Shown piece by piece: positions 52,085-63,439 of a DNA stretch of 64,000 nt. The translations under genes and the position numbers were made by a program. The notes under the pieces are model-generated. The model saw only the letters and a list, made by a program, of their open reading frames with translations, did not search any database and was not told the origin of the DNA. This DNA is from Sarcocystis neurona (lineage: Eukaryota; Apicomplexa; Conoidasida; Eucoccidiorida; Sarcocystidae), in NCBI GenBank assembly GCA_000727475.1, contig KL647290.1:6083563-6147562 (forward strand), given 5' to 3'. How positions within the stretch are numbered: position 1 is the first letter of the stretch; each line of letters opens with the position of its first letter.

Positions 52085-52690
52085 GTAGCAGCACAGCAGC
52101 CGCAGTGCCAGCTGCGTCAGGGGCATCGCCAGCAGCAGCAGCAGCAGCACGACCAGGAGTCGCAGCAGCAACAGCTGGAGCCGCAGAAGCAGCAACAGAA
52201 GCCGCAGGAGCATCAGCAGGACCCAGTAGCAACAGGAACCAGAGAACCGCAACAATAAGAGGCGCAGGAGCATCAGCAGCAGGACGCAGTAGCAACAAGA
52301 GCAGCAGCAGCACAACAGCAGGAGCCGCAGCAGCATTAGCAAGAGTCGCACCAGCAACTGGAGCCGCAGCAGCGCAACGGCAGCGGTCGCAGCAGCAACA
52401 CCAGGGGTCGCAGCAGCAACAACAGGAGCCGCAGCAGCATTAGCGGGAGTCGCACTAGCAACTAGAGCCGCAGCAGCGCAACCGCAGGGGTCACAGCAGC
52501 AACAGCAGGAGCGGCAATACCAACAGCGGCAGTCGCAGCACCAACAACAGGAGCCGCAGCAGCCACACCAAGAGTCGCAGCAGCAACAGGAGCCGCCGCA
52601 GCAACAGCAGTAGTCCCAGCAGATACAGCAGCAGTCGCAGCAACAACAGCAGCAGTCGCAGCAGCAATAGGAAGGGCGCCACGTAGCAGC
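52085..52690 (+). repeat. Degenerate CAG-based minisatellite with a 104-base higher-order repeat
   Basis: About 600 bases built from variants of GGAGCCGCAGCAGCAACAG. A longer block starting GGAGCCGCAGCAGCATTAGC at 52321 recurs at 52425, giving a 104-base period, which is not a multiple of three. Open frames exist on both strands only because the repeat lacks stops. Judged non-coding. Confidence 0.7.
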
Positions 52691-53039
52691 ACGAAATGCC
52701 GCAGCACCAGGTAGAGCCGCAGGGCACGGCGCCCAGGGAAGGAAGACGAAGTCGTTGTGTCATCATCACCCAAGCAGGGAGCAGCTTGTTGCAAAGCGTG
52801 TGTGTCGCCGGAGCCGCAGGTGTTTCTGGCTCAGCAGCGACAGCCTGTTGCTGGGCAGTCGTACGCGCAGCACCAGGAACAGTCGTGACACGAGAAACGG
52901 CCGGTCCTCGGCACGGCTCAACCAGCAGCCGCGGGCGGCACAAAACTCTCCTTCTCCACGGCCGCGGCAGAAGCGGCGGATACACTCAATTGCTCATCCT
53001 CTGACCTCGCGATTGCGCGAAGGCAGCGGCCCCTCCCGT

Positions 53040-53952
53040 TGTTGAATTTTGACTGCTCTCGGGCTTCCCTTCTTGGCCGTCACGTTTGCGTTTTTTTTAC
53101 CTTTTGTCGCAGCAGGAGAGGACATGCGAGAGCACGCGCACTACTTTGGCGCGCACTCCCTCACGCCGCCTCCGGCGCCATCGGCCATCGCGCGCGGCGG
53201 CGCTTCTTCGGCGCGCATGGGAAGTGGCTTCTTCTAGCACTTTTCCGCGTCAGTCAGCAGTTTCAACCGGCACGCGCACGTGGGCCGTCGCGATTTTTTC
53301 GATTTCGTCGTTTTCCTCGGTCTTCTGTGTGCCGTCTTCTCCCCGTCGGTGTGCGAGCCCTCTGTGTGGTGGCTCCCTTCCGCGCCGCGCGAGGGCCACG
53401 GCACACCTTCGCCGGTGGTGGGTCTTGTACGCGACTGGTCCTGCTCGCCGCTTCGAGTTTTTTTTTCTCTTTGTTGCCGCATGTTCACGCCAACTCCGGA
53501 CGGGAAAGACGAGTATCCGTGTGTCTTCTTCCTCTGCAGATCCCTCCTGCAGCAGCACCGGCGGAGGGCACTCCACACACAAACGCGACACTGCCAGGAA
53601 ACGCCCAGCGTTGCGGCCGCAACGCAGACGCGAAGAGGAGAAAAACGCGAGAGCAGCAGCAGCTGCTGGCGCAGCGCGGCAGCAGCAGCAGCCGGCGCCG
53701 CAGGAAGAGCAACACAGCAGCAGCAACGCGGCGCAGCCGCAGCACCTCCCCCTTCCCCCTCCCCTGCTGCAGCTGCTGCTTTTATTCCCACCGATCGTCA
53801 AGCCGCAAAGAAGCGACATCTTTGTCAACAAAAGAGGCATACACACACACACACATACACAGGCGCCCGTGCGAAAAAGAGAGAGAGAGACGAGACGCCA
53901 GCAAATGCTCTCAAGAAACACTTCGGTCTGACGGGTCTCCACAAAGCCAAAC
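53040..53952 (+). promoter_or_regulatory. GC-rich 5' flank of the right-hand gene
   Basis: Locally GC- and CpG-rich, with overlapping open frames on both strands, none of which reads like a normal protein. It lies directly upstream of the first candidate ATG (53953) and most likely contains promoter and 5' UTR. No discrete element can be named. Confidence 0.25.
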
Positions 53953-54454
53953 ATGCCGCCGAAAAATGCGCCCGCGTACCTAAAGCACGCACGTCATCTA
54001 CACCGAGACAGAGACAGAGAGAGAGAGAAGGGAAGAGCGGAAAAAAGAAAGACCGCGTTTTACGTACCACTGTGAAGCTGTGCTTGTGTAGGTAGACAGA
54101 GTGAAAAGCACAGGTAGGTACGTTCACGAAAGTGTGCCCCTCTTCCAGCGTAAAGAAGTCTCCCAGCCACGCCAACTCCTACAAGATAACCGGCAAGATA
54201 CGCATCATTGCCCAGGACGCCGGAGCCCTCTTCAACTGCTGCCTCACTTTATATGCCTCTCCATACGTACATTTGTCTCCATATATACGCACATCTCAGG
54301 TGTGCGTATGTGTATAGGCATGCTGCTGTGGTGGAGTGTACTTGGACGTCCATGGAGTGCAGTGTGTTTTAGTAGAACATCTCTCGCAGGAGGAAGTTTC
54401 GTTGGCTGCTGAGAAGGAAGGGAATGATCGTGTCTCCGACTTCTTTGGGTCGAC
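53953..54454 (+). CDS. Candidate 5' exons of the downstream gene
   Basis: Three short exons: 53953-54071 (donor CT|GTGAAG), 54149-54266 (acceptor CCCCTCTTCCAG, donor TAC|GTACAT) and 54363-54454 (acceptor GAGTGCAG, donor AC|GTGAAG). Introns are 77 and 96 bases. The joined frame is not repetitive and looks like a folded domain: AFYVPL, VKKSPSHANSYKITGKIRI, then VLVEHLSQEEV and NDRVSDFFGS. I do not recognise it. It could instead be a small separate gene ending at the TGA at 54456. Confidence 0.4.
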
Positions 54455-57400
54455 GTGAAGTAGGGAAAGTCCCGGCTGCTCCTGTGGCTGCAGCAGCTCC
54501 TTACCGGCGGAGCAGCTCTTCGTCCGCAGCAGCTGCTGCTGTCGCTACTCCCTGCTCTGCACTGCGGCTGGAGGAGGTACCCCTGGCTGTTTGTCTCTCC
54601 TCCTCTTTTTCTCCTGTTTTCTCTGCGACTTGTAGCTCGAGTTAGACGTGCAGCATCTCCCTCCCCGCCTGTGGACGGCACGCGCTGTGTTGCCCTTCTG
54701 CTGCGGGTTGCGGCTGCGTCTCCTGCAGCAGCAGCAGGTGCGCTGGGGCAGGTGGTGGCTCTTCGTTTAACCCTCCGTGGTCTGCTGCTGCCGCTGCTGC
54801 TCCTTCCTACTGCTGCCCTGCTCTTCTGAGGCTGCTTGATGAAGCTTCCGCATGGGAAGACAGCGGGCCGCAGCAGCAGCAGCGGACGGGGTGAGAGGGG
54901 GGAGAAGAAGTGGGAGCGGTGCTGCTGCAGCAGAGGCGCCAACAGACGCAGGAATGTCAGCAGCAGCAGCAGCGGCCGCAGCAGCCACCCACACAGCTGG
55001 CATGTGAGAGCTGCTGCGGCTGCAGGAACATGGCAGGGGCGCGTCCTGCGTCAGCGTTGTGGGCTGCTGCGTGGTGCAGCAAAGGCAACGAGACGGCTTC
55101 CTGCCTCCTTTGCACTCGCTGAAGAAAGCAGGAGAACCACAGCGCGCTGCCGCAAGAGTGCTTCTGTTTTTGCTGCATCTTCTGCACCTGTCTCTCTCTA
55201 CTTTGCTGCTTCTTCACCGGCTCCTGCTGCTGCTCTAGCTCCGGCGGCTGCCGGGAGTTCCTCTGCTGCTGCTGGTTCTGCTGCAGCTGGTGCTGCTTCT
55301 CCCGCGTCCCTTGCTGCTTCTCGTGCGGTTTCAGCCCTTTCGTCTCCTGGTGCAGCTGCTGCTCCTCGCACTTCCTCTGCAGCACTCCCCGCACGGCCTG
55401 CTGCTGCTGCAGCACGCGGTCAAGCTGCCGCTGCTGCGCACGTGTGCGGCGCATCCCGCGTCAACTGTGAACACGACGTGGAACAGGCCTGCCGCACAGG
55501 TGCTTCCCCTCCTGCGGCCGCTGCTGCTGCTGCAGTTCCTGTTGCTGCACCTTCAAGGAAGTTATCGTACTTGCTTCCTGGCAGTGGCTCGAAGCTCCTG
55601 TTGCACTGCGCAGCTTTCTTCACGCGGCTGCAGCGGCAGCAGCAGCAGCAAGTCGCCCCTGCAGCGGCCTTGCGGGAGCAGTGTGCCAGCTGGTGCTCAC
55701 AACAGAATCACAAGGAAGGAGCAGCGGCGCCTTCTGGAGGGGACACCCAGACTGCACCAGCTGCTGCAGCAGCCGCAGCAACAGCAGCAGAACGAACCGC
55801 AAAACCAGCAGCAAAAACAGCAGCAGAGGCTGGGGACGCAGGGAACGCTGCAGCACGTCGAGCAGGAGGTGAGGCATGTCTAACAACAGCAGCAGCAGCG
55901 TCCCCAGCGCCACCACGCGCAGGACGCGCCACACAAAAAACTGCCGCACCAGCAGCCCTGGCACAACGAGCGTCTGCGGAGGAGAAGGCAGCCACGGCAG
56001 CATCATCTGACGAGAAAGAGGAGACAGCAGCGACAGCTGCGTGGCCTGCTAGCTCCTGCTGTGCCCATCGTCTACTTCCGCTTCCTGCGGAGATTGCTGC
56101 AGAGACGAGGAGTCATACGCGAGCGCATAGAGACGACGGCGACCGCCCTCACGCCGCTGCAGGTGGTGCTGGTCTTCCTGCTGCAGCAGGTGCTGCTGCT
56201 CCTACTGCTTCCTCCTCTCGTTTTTCTGCAAGTCATCCGTCTGCATGCGCCGCTCCTCTTCACGTCTGCTTCTATCCGTCTTGCGAGAAGCGCCGCGCTC
56301 ACCCGTCGAGACAACGTGTTGCTGCTGCTGCTGCTGGGGTCCCTATCCCCCGCTCCGCAGTCCCCCGAACAGCAGCAGCAACAGGAAGAGCAGCAGCGGC
56401 AGAAGAAGATGAAGGACAGAAGGGAGGGGCACCAGCAGCAGCGAGAGGGCGGAAAGAAAAGGGAGCTTCGAATTTTTCGAACTGTCGCCGCGACGGCGAC
56501 CGCCGCGTCGCGAGCCGCAGCCCGATTCCTGGGGACCGCAGGGAGCAGCGTCGGACAAGCAGCAACTGCAGCAGCAGCAGCAGCCACCGCAGCGGCCATT
56601 TCTTGTCTTCCCGCCGCAGCGGCACACACTCCACGCACGGAAGAGGCAGGAGCAGCAGCGACAGGACTGCATGCAATCGGAACAGCAGCAAGCCACGCAG
56701 AACAGGGCCCCCCCCTTCCCAGAGCGCAGATGATCTCTGCGGCGGCAGCGGCAGCAGGAGCTGCGGCAGCAGCAGCGAACCGTTGTGCACCGCCAGCAGG
56801 AGATCTAGTGTAATTGCCTGCAGCAGCAGCAGGCGTGCGCGGAGTCTCTGCCGTCGACGGCGGGAGGGACAGCAGGAAAGGAGAGCAGACGCTGCTGCTG
56901 CGACACACCCCACAGGTGCTGCTGCTACCACTGCCGCCACGGCCCCCTCTTCCGCCGCTGCTGAAATCTGGCGAGCACTGTCGCCACTGGTAGCAACAGC
57001 AGCAGCAACGCCAGCAGGCCGCGGTAGTCCGCCGCCGCGAAGAACAGCAGCAGGAGATGGTGCGGCAGCAGCAGCGTCATCAACAGGACGTCCAGGAGCG
57101 GATACGGCGAGAGCAGGGATGTCTTTGTCTCGAAGAGAAGCGGGAGGAGGACGCTGTCTGGGAGCAGCGGCAGCAACAGCAGCAGCAAACGGCTGTGCAG
57201 TACGGGAAGCACGAGGAGGCTCTGTAGCAGCACCTCGCTCGCCAAACGTATCAGCGAAGAGAAAACGCGAAGCCGCCGCAGCAGCAGCAGGGCGACGAGC
57301 AGCAGAAGAAGGGGAAGGAGTGGCGAAGCGTCAACTTGCAGCAGCCACGGCAGCATCGAGAGTAGGAAGCGGGATGAATTGCGCGACGGAGGAAAGGAGC

Positions 57401-60400
57401 GAGCCGGAGCGACAGGCTGCCAGTAGCAGCGGGAGACGATTGTGCAGCCGAAGCAGCAGCCCAGCAGGGAGCAACAGCAGCACCGGAGGAAGCAGCAGCC
57501 ACAAGAGAAGACGCAGAAGCGGGGATCAGGGCCTCGCGACCGCTCTCAACAGCAACAGCAGTACAGGGGACGACTACGACTGCCGCAGCAGCAACAGCTG
57601 CGACAAAGGGGACGCCCGCATGCACCGGAACGCTGCGCATGTATGCGGTGGCACCCGCAGTTGCGGAACGTTCTGCAGTAAGAAGAGCAGGAACGTTGTG
57701 GGGAACAGCAGCAGCAGCAGGTGCAGCACCAGTGGTGACGGCACGAGCAGCTCTCGCTGTAGTAACGACGGCAGAGACGGCAGTGCTTGGCGTGCGGAGA
57801 CCGCATGCGCAGGCGGCTGTGGGCGAGGGAAACGCAGCAGCAGATCGAGCAGCAGCAGCAGCACGTACGTAGACTATCGCAAGAGCGGCAGCAGCGGAGG
57901 AGGAGGAGGAGCGGGTGCGTCAGGCGCTCTGCTGCTGCACCTGGCGCGGCTGGCACTCCTTGCCCTCGGGCCTCGCAAAAAAGGCAGACGTAGAGCAGCA
58001 GGCCTTCCCAGCAGCAGTAGCAGCTGGGAAGACTGCAGAGGCAGCAGCAGCAGCCTGGTGGGGTACAGGCCCTCGCCTACTGCCTCCCGAGTTGACGAAG
58101 ATGTGAAGCAGCGAGGACAGGAAACTGAAGAAGAAGAGACGGAAGAAGAAGAAGAAGGGAGAAAAGTAGGCGCAAGACGGAGACTCGAGAGCACTGCAGC
58201 GGGGCAGCGTAGACGTGAGAGAGAAGGGACGCGGAAGGCAAGAGGCAGCAGCAGGAGTCTTCAGCAGAGCAGCAGCGAGACCCGCAGCACGAGGGCTGCT
58301 CCAGCGGCAGCAGGTGGACAAGATGGAGGCGGGCGGGGGGCAGCAGCAGCGAAGCGGGAGACGAGACACGCAGAGAAGAGCGTGACGCGAGGAATAGCAG
58401 CAGCAGCAGCAACTGGACGCAGTGCTCCCGCAGCAGCAGCGAGTAGACAAGGAGACAGAGAAGAGGCAGGCGAAGTGCAGCAGCAGGGGAAAGCAAAGAA
58501 AGGGAAGGACAACGCATGGTGTGGGGCAACTGTGAAGGAAATAGGAGACTTCTTGTGTAAGCGTCTGCACCAGCCAGACACACCTGCGTTCCGCGGTTCG
58601 CTAGCGAAACTGCTGCGCGACTGTACAGACAGCAGAACGCTGATTCGCCAGGTGAGGAGGGGCGTCTACGCTCTGAGTGATGTTGCTGCCGCGTCCTCTG
58701 CGCCACATACTTCACCCCTGCGTCTTTTCAGGCGGCGGCTTTGCCGTGCCGTGCCTCTCTCTCGAGGCGCGCTCACCGATGCTGCTCTGCTGCTGCTGCA
58801 CCAGCAGCACCGACTCCAGCAGCAGGAGGAGCACCAACTGCAGCAGGAGCAGGAGCACCGGCCGCGGCAGCAGCAGCAGGAGCAGCGGCAGCAACGCGGA
58901 CGACAGCAGGAGCAGGGGCAGCGGAAGTTGCAGCAGCAGCGGTTGCAAGGAGGCGGAAGCTCAGAGAAGGCAGGGGTGCTGCAGCAGAAGGGTCGGCACC
59001 GGGCTCCGGCTGCTGGTGCTGCAGCAGGGAGCGACGGAGAAGGAAGAAGCGGAAGCGCGGGTTTAGGAGGTGAAGGAGTTCCTTCTGCCTTTGCAGAACC
59101 GACGTCACACGTTCCTGCTGGTGGTGCTTCCTTCTTTTCCTCTTCTTCCGTTTTTCTGCCTCGTGGTGCTGCTGCTGCTGCCCTTCCTGCTGCAGTTGCT
59201 GCTGCGTCTCCTGCTGCTGCTGCGCCGGCTGCTGCTGCTCCTCTTGTTGAAAACACCCCACAGAGAAAGGGCCACGCTCTGCTTGGAAAGGTCTCGCTGT
59301 TGCCAGCTTGCAGCAGCGGCTGGGCTCCCCAGAGCAAGAAGAAGCGGCTGCGGCTGCTGCTGCAGCTGCAGCAACACCTGTGCAAAACCGACAGGAGCAG
59401 CAGCAACAAACACAGCAGTGACGTAGGTGCCGTCTCTTTTGCATGCAAAGACGCTGCACCGGACACTGCAGGAAGCTTGGCAGCCGCCGCGTTCCCACCG
59501 AAGAAGCAGCAGCGGCGGCAAGAAGATGGGCAGCAGCAGCTTCAGCACGGGAAGCCGCAGCTGCAGCAGCGAGGAAGAAAGCGCCAACTGCGGCTGCGTT
59601 CGCACGAGGACAACCACGCCAATGTCCAGCAGCAGCCCATACCTGCCTCACCTCTCCTGCCTGTGGCCGCACGCAGTGCTGCTGCACCAGCTGCCGCTGG
59701 CAGCAAGGGAAGCACTGCAGACGACACTTCTATTGCCGCGATTGCCTCTGCCGCACGTGCTGCGCGAGCTGCTCCTTCCGCCAGTGGTACACTTGCTGCC
59801 GCTGCTGCTGGGGACAGTCGTTCTCACGCCGGCGCTGCCTCTGGCCTCTCAGTTGCCCCTGCTGGCGCAGCACCTCCTCGCCCTGCTGCTGCTGCAGCGC
59901 GGGGGGGTCGCTCTGCTGTTGGAGGGCATCCTGGGTGTAATGCGACTACTCCGCGTATCACCTCCTCTCCGGCTGCCGACGGTGATGCTGCTGCTGCTGC
60001 TTCTGGGTTTCGTCCCAGTCGGCCAGGATTTCTGTCTATAGTCAAGAAAATTCTCAGTTCTCCCGCCCGCGCTCCGTCGTATGCTCGCGGAGGTCTATAT
60101 TACGAGTATTCGCAAGAAGGGCGTGCTGCTGAAGCAGCAGCGATTGCAGCAGCGTTCAAGCAGCTGCAGCCTCCTCCGGCTGGCAGCAGTCCTTCTTCTT
60201 CTTCTCCACGCTCGGTTGTGGTCGGCAATCCTCGGGCCACTTCTGCTTCTACCGCTGCTGCAGACGCGAGTCCCCCCGCCACTCGAGCTGCAGCAGCGCG
60301 GCGTGAAAGACGGAGGAGGGAGAAAAGTGATGACCCCAAAAGCAGCCGGAGAAGTCGAGGAGGCAGCAGCAGGACCAGCAGCACGAAGGGCACCAGCTGT

Positions 60401-60697
60401 AGCCGCAGCGGCAGAAACAGCAAACGCAGTAGCAGTAGCAGTAGTAGCAGAGGCACTAGTAACGGCAGGAAGAGGCCAAGCAGCGCCGGGCGTCGCAACA
60501 GCAGCAGCAAGCGTGTTAATAGCAGCGGCAGCAAGCGCCCGCACAAAAGTGTTAGAAGCAGCCCGCCCACAACGGCAACAGCAGCAGCAAAAAAGCCAGC
60601 AGCAACGCGAAGGGATGAAGCAAGAGGAGCTGCGGTCGGCTGCAGACACTCTAGGCAACCGTCTTCTTCCTCAAGCGGGACCGGCAGTAAGAAGTAA
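53953..60697 (+). CDS. Large homopolymer-rich protein with winged-helix-like island; probable nuclear or chromatin role
   Basis: Core: a frame open from 54839 to a stop at 60697 (1,952 residues from ATG 54839). Longer model: 53953-54071, 54149-54266, 54363-54454, 54654-54890, 54931-60697, total 6,333 bases, about 2,110 residues, in frame throughout. The first ATG (AAACATGCCG) starts MPPKNAPAYLKHARHLHRDR. Exons 2 and 3 give ordinary sequence (SYKITGKIRIIAQDAG; HLSQEEVSLAAEKEG). The long exon is Ala/Ser/Arg-rich with a compact island at 58504-58685, an acidic run (EEEETEEEEEG, about 58126-58160), a Gln block and a basic Ser/Arg C terminus, suiting a nuclear protein. The last intron of the longer model is only 40 bases, so that join is doubtful; ATG 54839 may be the true start of a shorter gene. 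AATAAA at 60764 follows the stop. No family is firmly recognised. Confidence 0.5.
58504..58685 (+). other. Winged-helix-like domain (HARE-HTH-like pattern) in the right-hand gene
   Basis: About 60 non-repetitive residues in a repeat-rich protein: ATVKEIGDFLCKRLHQP, FRGSLAKLLRDC, then TLIRQVRRGVYALSD. An amphipathic helix, a second helix and a closing 'RRGVYAL' resemble the HB1/ASXL/restriction-endonuclease helix-turn-helix (HARE-HTH) fold, whose last strand usually reads G-hydrophobic-Y/F-A-L. This is pattern recognition only; a related winged helix is equally possible. Confidence 0.35.
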
Positions 60698-63439
60698 TGA
60701 GAGAAGGACGCAGCAAAGTGAAGCACGCGAGCGGAAGGCAACACCAGCACGTTAGAAACGCAAAATAAACTCGGAGGAGGTTGTGCGGAACAAGACAACA
60801 AAGAAGAGGAAAAAGAAGGGTTCTGTACGGTCAATAGAAGCTGCAGCAGCCGTCCTTCGCGAGAAAGGTGCACCAGCAGCTGCCTCCGGCTCTGACTGCC
60901 TCCGCACATGCATGCATATACATATATGTATATATATATGTGTATATATATATGTATGTCTAAATGCCTACGTGTGCATAAATTGTATGTAAGATATAGA
61001 CCCATGTATGTTTAAAATTTACAGAGGTACACATGTAAATGTATACGTGATCACAGCTGAGTCTACATGCGTGTGTGGTGATACGCACGTCTGTACAAAT
61101 GTATAAGAGAAGATCCGCAGCGGCGGCACAGCATCCGATAGAGCATGCCAGGAACAGCAGAGGGCGTAGTGCAGCGCAGGGGAAAATGTTTCAAGGTACT
61201 TGAAAACAACGCCTTGGTGGCAGCAGCAGCTACTGCAGCGGTGGAGGTGTGTAGAGAAGAGCAGCAGTGGCAAGGGAGATCGAGATCTCAGCGGCGTTAG
61301 CTGCAGCAGCAGCGAAGCAGCCGACTGCGCAAATGCGGCACTCGGCAGTGGCGCGGAACTCCTGCTCACGAAAGGAAGCAGGCAATGCTGCAGCAGTGTG
61401 CTTTTGAAACTCTCTTGCTGAGGCGTTCCTCGCAGGGAGACAGAACGAGCAGGAGATCTGTGCCAGTGAAAATCGGCGCACGTTGAAAACGACATGCGTA
61501 GCAGGGACCGACGCAGTTGTATAAGTGGGTATGTGGATGTAGCAACACACAGGAGGTCGTCGATGTACACATACGTAGGTGTAAACGCGTATGCCTCGAC
61601 AGCTGCGCTCGCACAGAACTTTTGTTTCCGTGTTCACACACGTACCTCTGCAGGTGTAAATGCGTGGGAACACGCACGAGTGTATGTGAGTGGTTCTACG
61701 CATGGAACGAACCCCTTTTCAAGGGAAACGAGATGCTGCGCACAGACACCCACACACGCCGCCGCATGTTCTGCGCTGAGAGCCGGCATTCACTTGCACC
61801 ATGTAATTTGTTCGCGTACTCAGTCTGTGGTAGACGTCGCACCAGGAGTAGTCGTCTTGGGTAGAGGCGGAGACATTAACGGCGGCAGTTTTCTCAGGCC
61901 GCGCCGCAGGGAGGCACCAAATTCTTTTCGTCATTGACGAGAATGTGACTGATGTTCCGGTCGCGTAGGTAGTGACGTGTGGAGCAGGAACTCTCTCTGT
62001 TATTAACATGTTTCGTTTTCTCCTCTGTTCACGTAGTGTGGAGCATAGTAAGTGTGTGTGCAGATGTCCACAGCAGACAGATAGCTGCGCACACACATAT
62101 GGTGAAACAGATCGCCGGTTCATTTGCATAGCGTGGGACGTATGTGGAGACGCGGGACACGAGAGCTGCAGGACTTCGTGTCCGTGTGCAAACTTGTAAA
62201 CGTGTCCGTCGAAGTAGATTGCTTTCTCTAAGCGTTTTTTTGTTGAAAGTGGAACTACGTAGTTAGCCAGATGTGCGACCACGTGCGCTACGACGTTCGT
62301 TGACTCGAGGGAGACACGACCGGAAATGTGGATTCACAGAAGAGTGAATCGACCGTGCCGAGTGCAGCAAAACGTGGAGAGGGAGGGAGGTTCTCCCTGC
62401 GAGCACGGCAGAAAGGGGTCATGCAAAAGAAAGAGGAGAAACAGATGCAGGCAGCTACATGCTCAGGTGCAGCGTCGAACCGCTCTCTTGCTGCCAGTGG
62501 TGAAGACGGCTGGTGAAGCGAACGGAGATTACGGACGCTACCCCCAAATCTTGGTCACCACGCGGTAGTCACTTCTACGGATACACATATAAATAAATGG
62601 ACGGCCTACACACGCATGGGTCTGTCCTCACACACACATACATTCGAGCTGGATGCTTTCACACCTTTGTGAAGTGCCCCGTCGATGGCATGCGGTAGGT
62701 AGTTCGTACCTGGTGGACATCCGGCAATAGGTGGGTGAGTCTCTACGCATATAACATATGTATAAACATGTATATTTCTGTGAGTATCTCGCGATCCCGT
62801 GGTGAGAAAACTGGCGCAAAGCAGCCCAGCTAATTCTGTGAGTACCTACTGGCAGCCGAGATGGTGCAGCGCAGCGAATAGTGTATGTATCTGTTGATAC
62901 CGGAGATGAAGCTTGGCGCAATGCAATACAGCGAATGCCGTGAGTCTCAAACGATGCCCACTTCAGACGACGCTCGCGGCTTAAAGGACACCTCCTGCCG
63001 CAAGAGGCAGCTGACAGCTGCTGCCGTGGGCATGTATCGCTTGGCAGTGGCATCGTACTGCTAGCACTCGGGGAAGCCACAGCGGCAGGTGTACTACGCC
63101 AGAATATATGCGCCAGTCGATAATAATACACGCCTCGATATCTCTTCTACGCAGCGCAGTGGCACGCGTAGGAACTGCTCTACACGTCCTCACACCTCCA
63201 TTTCTACCCCCCCCGACGGACTGCAGCGACCAGAATTCCACTGAACGCAGTGGCTACATCGACTCCCCGGCGTTGGAAAGATATGAGAGAGGTGGACTCG
63301 TGAGGCCTGGGTATCCCAGAATTTCTCCGTCGGGGTGGCTACACACACTGCGAGGCGTTTCTGTCCTCGCAGCACTACGTGCAGCACACAACGCACAGGA
63401 GCTCCACCCGGAACCGGAGCCCGTGCGTCTCCCTTTCTT
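60698..63439. other. Intergenic region, no supported gene
   Basis: Contains the 3' flank of the right-hand gene (AATAAA at 60764), a TA/GT-rich block (60905-60970) with a TGCATGCA octamer at 60909, and a degenerate tandem repeat (62785-62960). Short frames here have mixed composition and no splice support. Confidence 0.55.
62785..62960. repeat. Degenerate tandem repeat of about 50 bases
   Basis: GTGAGTATC, GTGAGTACC, GTATGTATC and GTGAGTCTC recur near 62790, 62838, 62882 and 62939, with GGCGCAA and CAGC-AAT elements between them. Minus-strand translation shows related segments (THGIRCIALRQ, YTIRCAAPSR, THRISWAALRQ). Old, diverged repeat. Confidence 0.5.

Larger units (their letters stand above)
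44310..53952. other. Intergenic region between two divergent genes
   Basis: Upstream flanks of the minus-strand gene (left) and the plus-strand gene (right). 44600-51500 contains only short, mixed frames with no supported gene. Features are a 100-base imperfect repeat (50690-50889), CTG/CAG tracts (51546-51760, 52085-52690) and a GC-rich block (53040-53952). A TGCATGCA octamer occurs at 45728. Confidence 0.55.

Noticed and set aside
51833..52985. Minus-strand Leu-rich and plus-strand Ala-rich frames over the CAG minisatellite
   Set aside because: The 104-base period shifts frame between copies, and all frames are equally repetitive.
53039..54095. Three overlapping plus-strand frames of 270-314 codons plus two minus-strand frames
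   Set aside because: Several frames are open at once because the DNA is GC-rich and poor in stops. None reads like a folded protein. Treated as 5' flank of the next gene.
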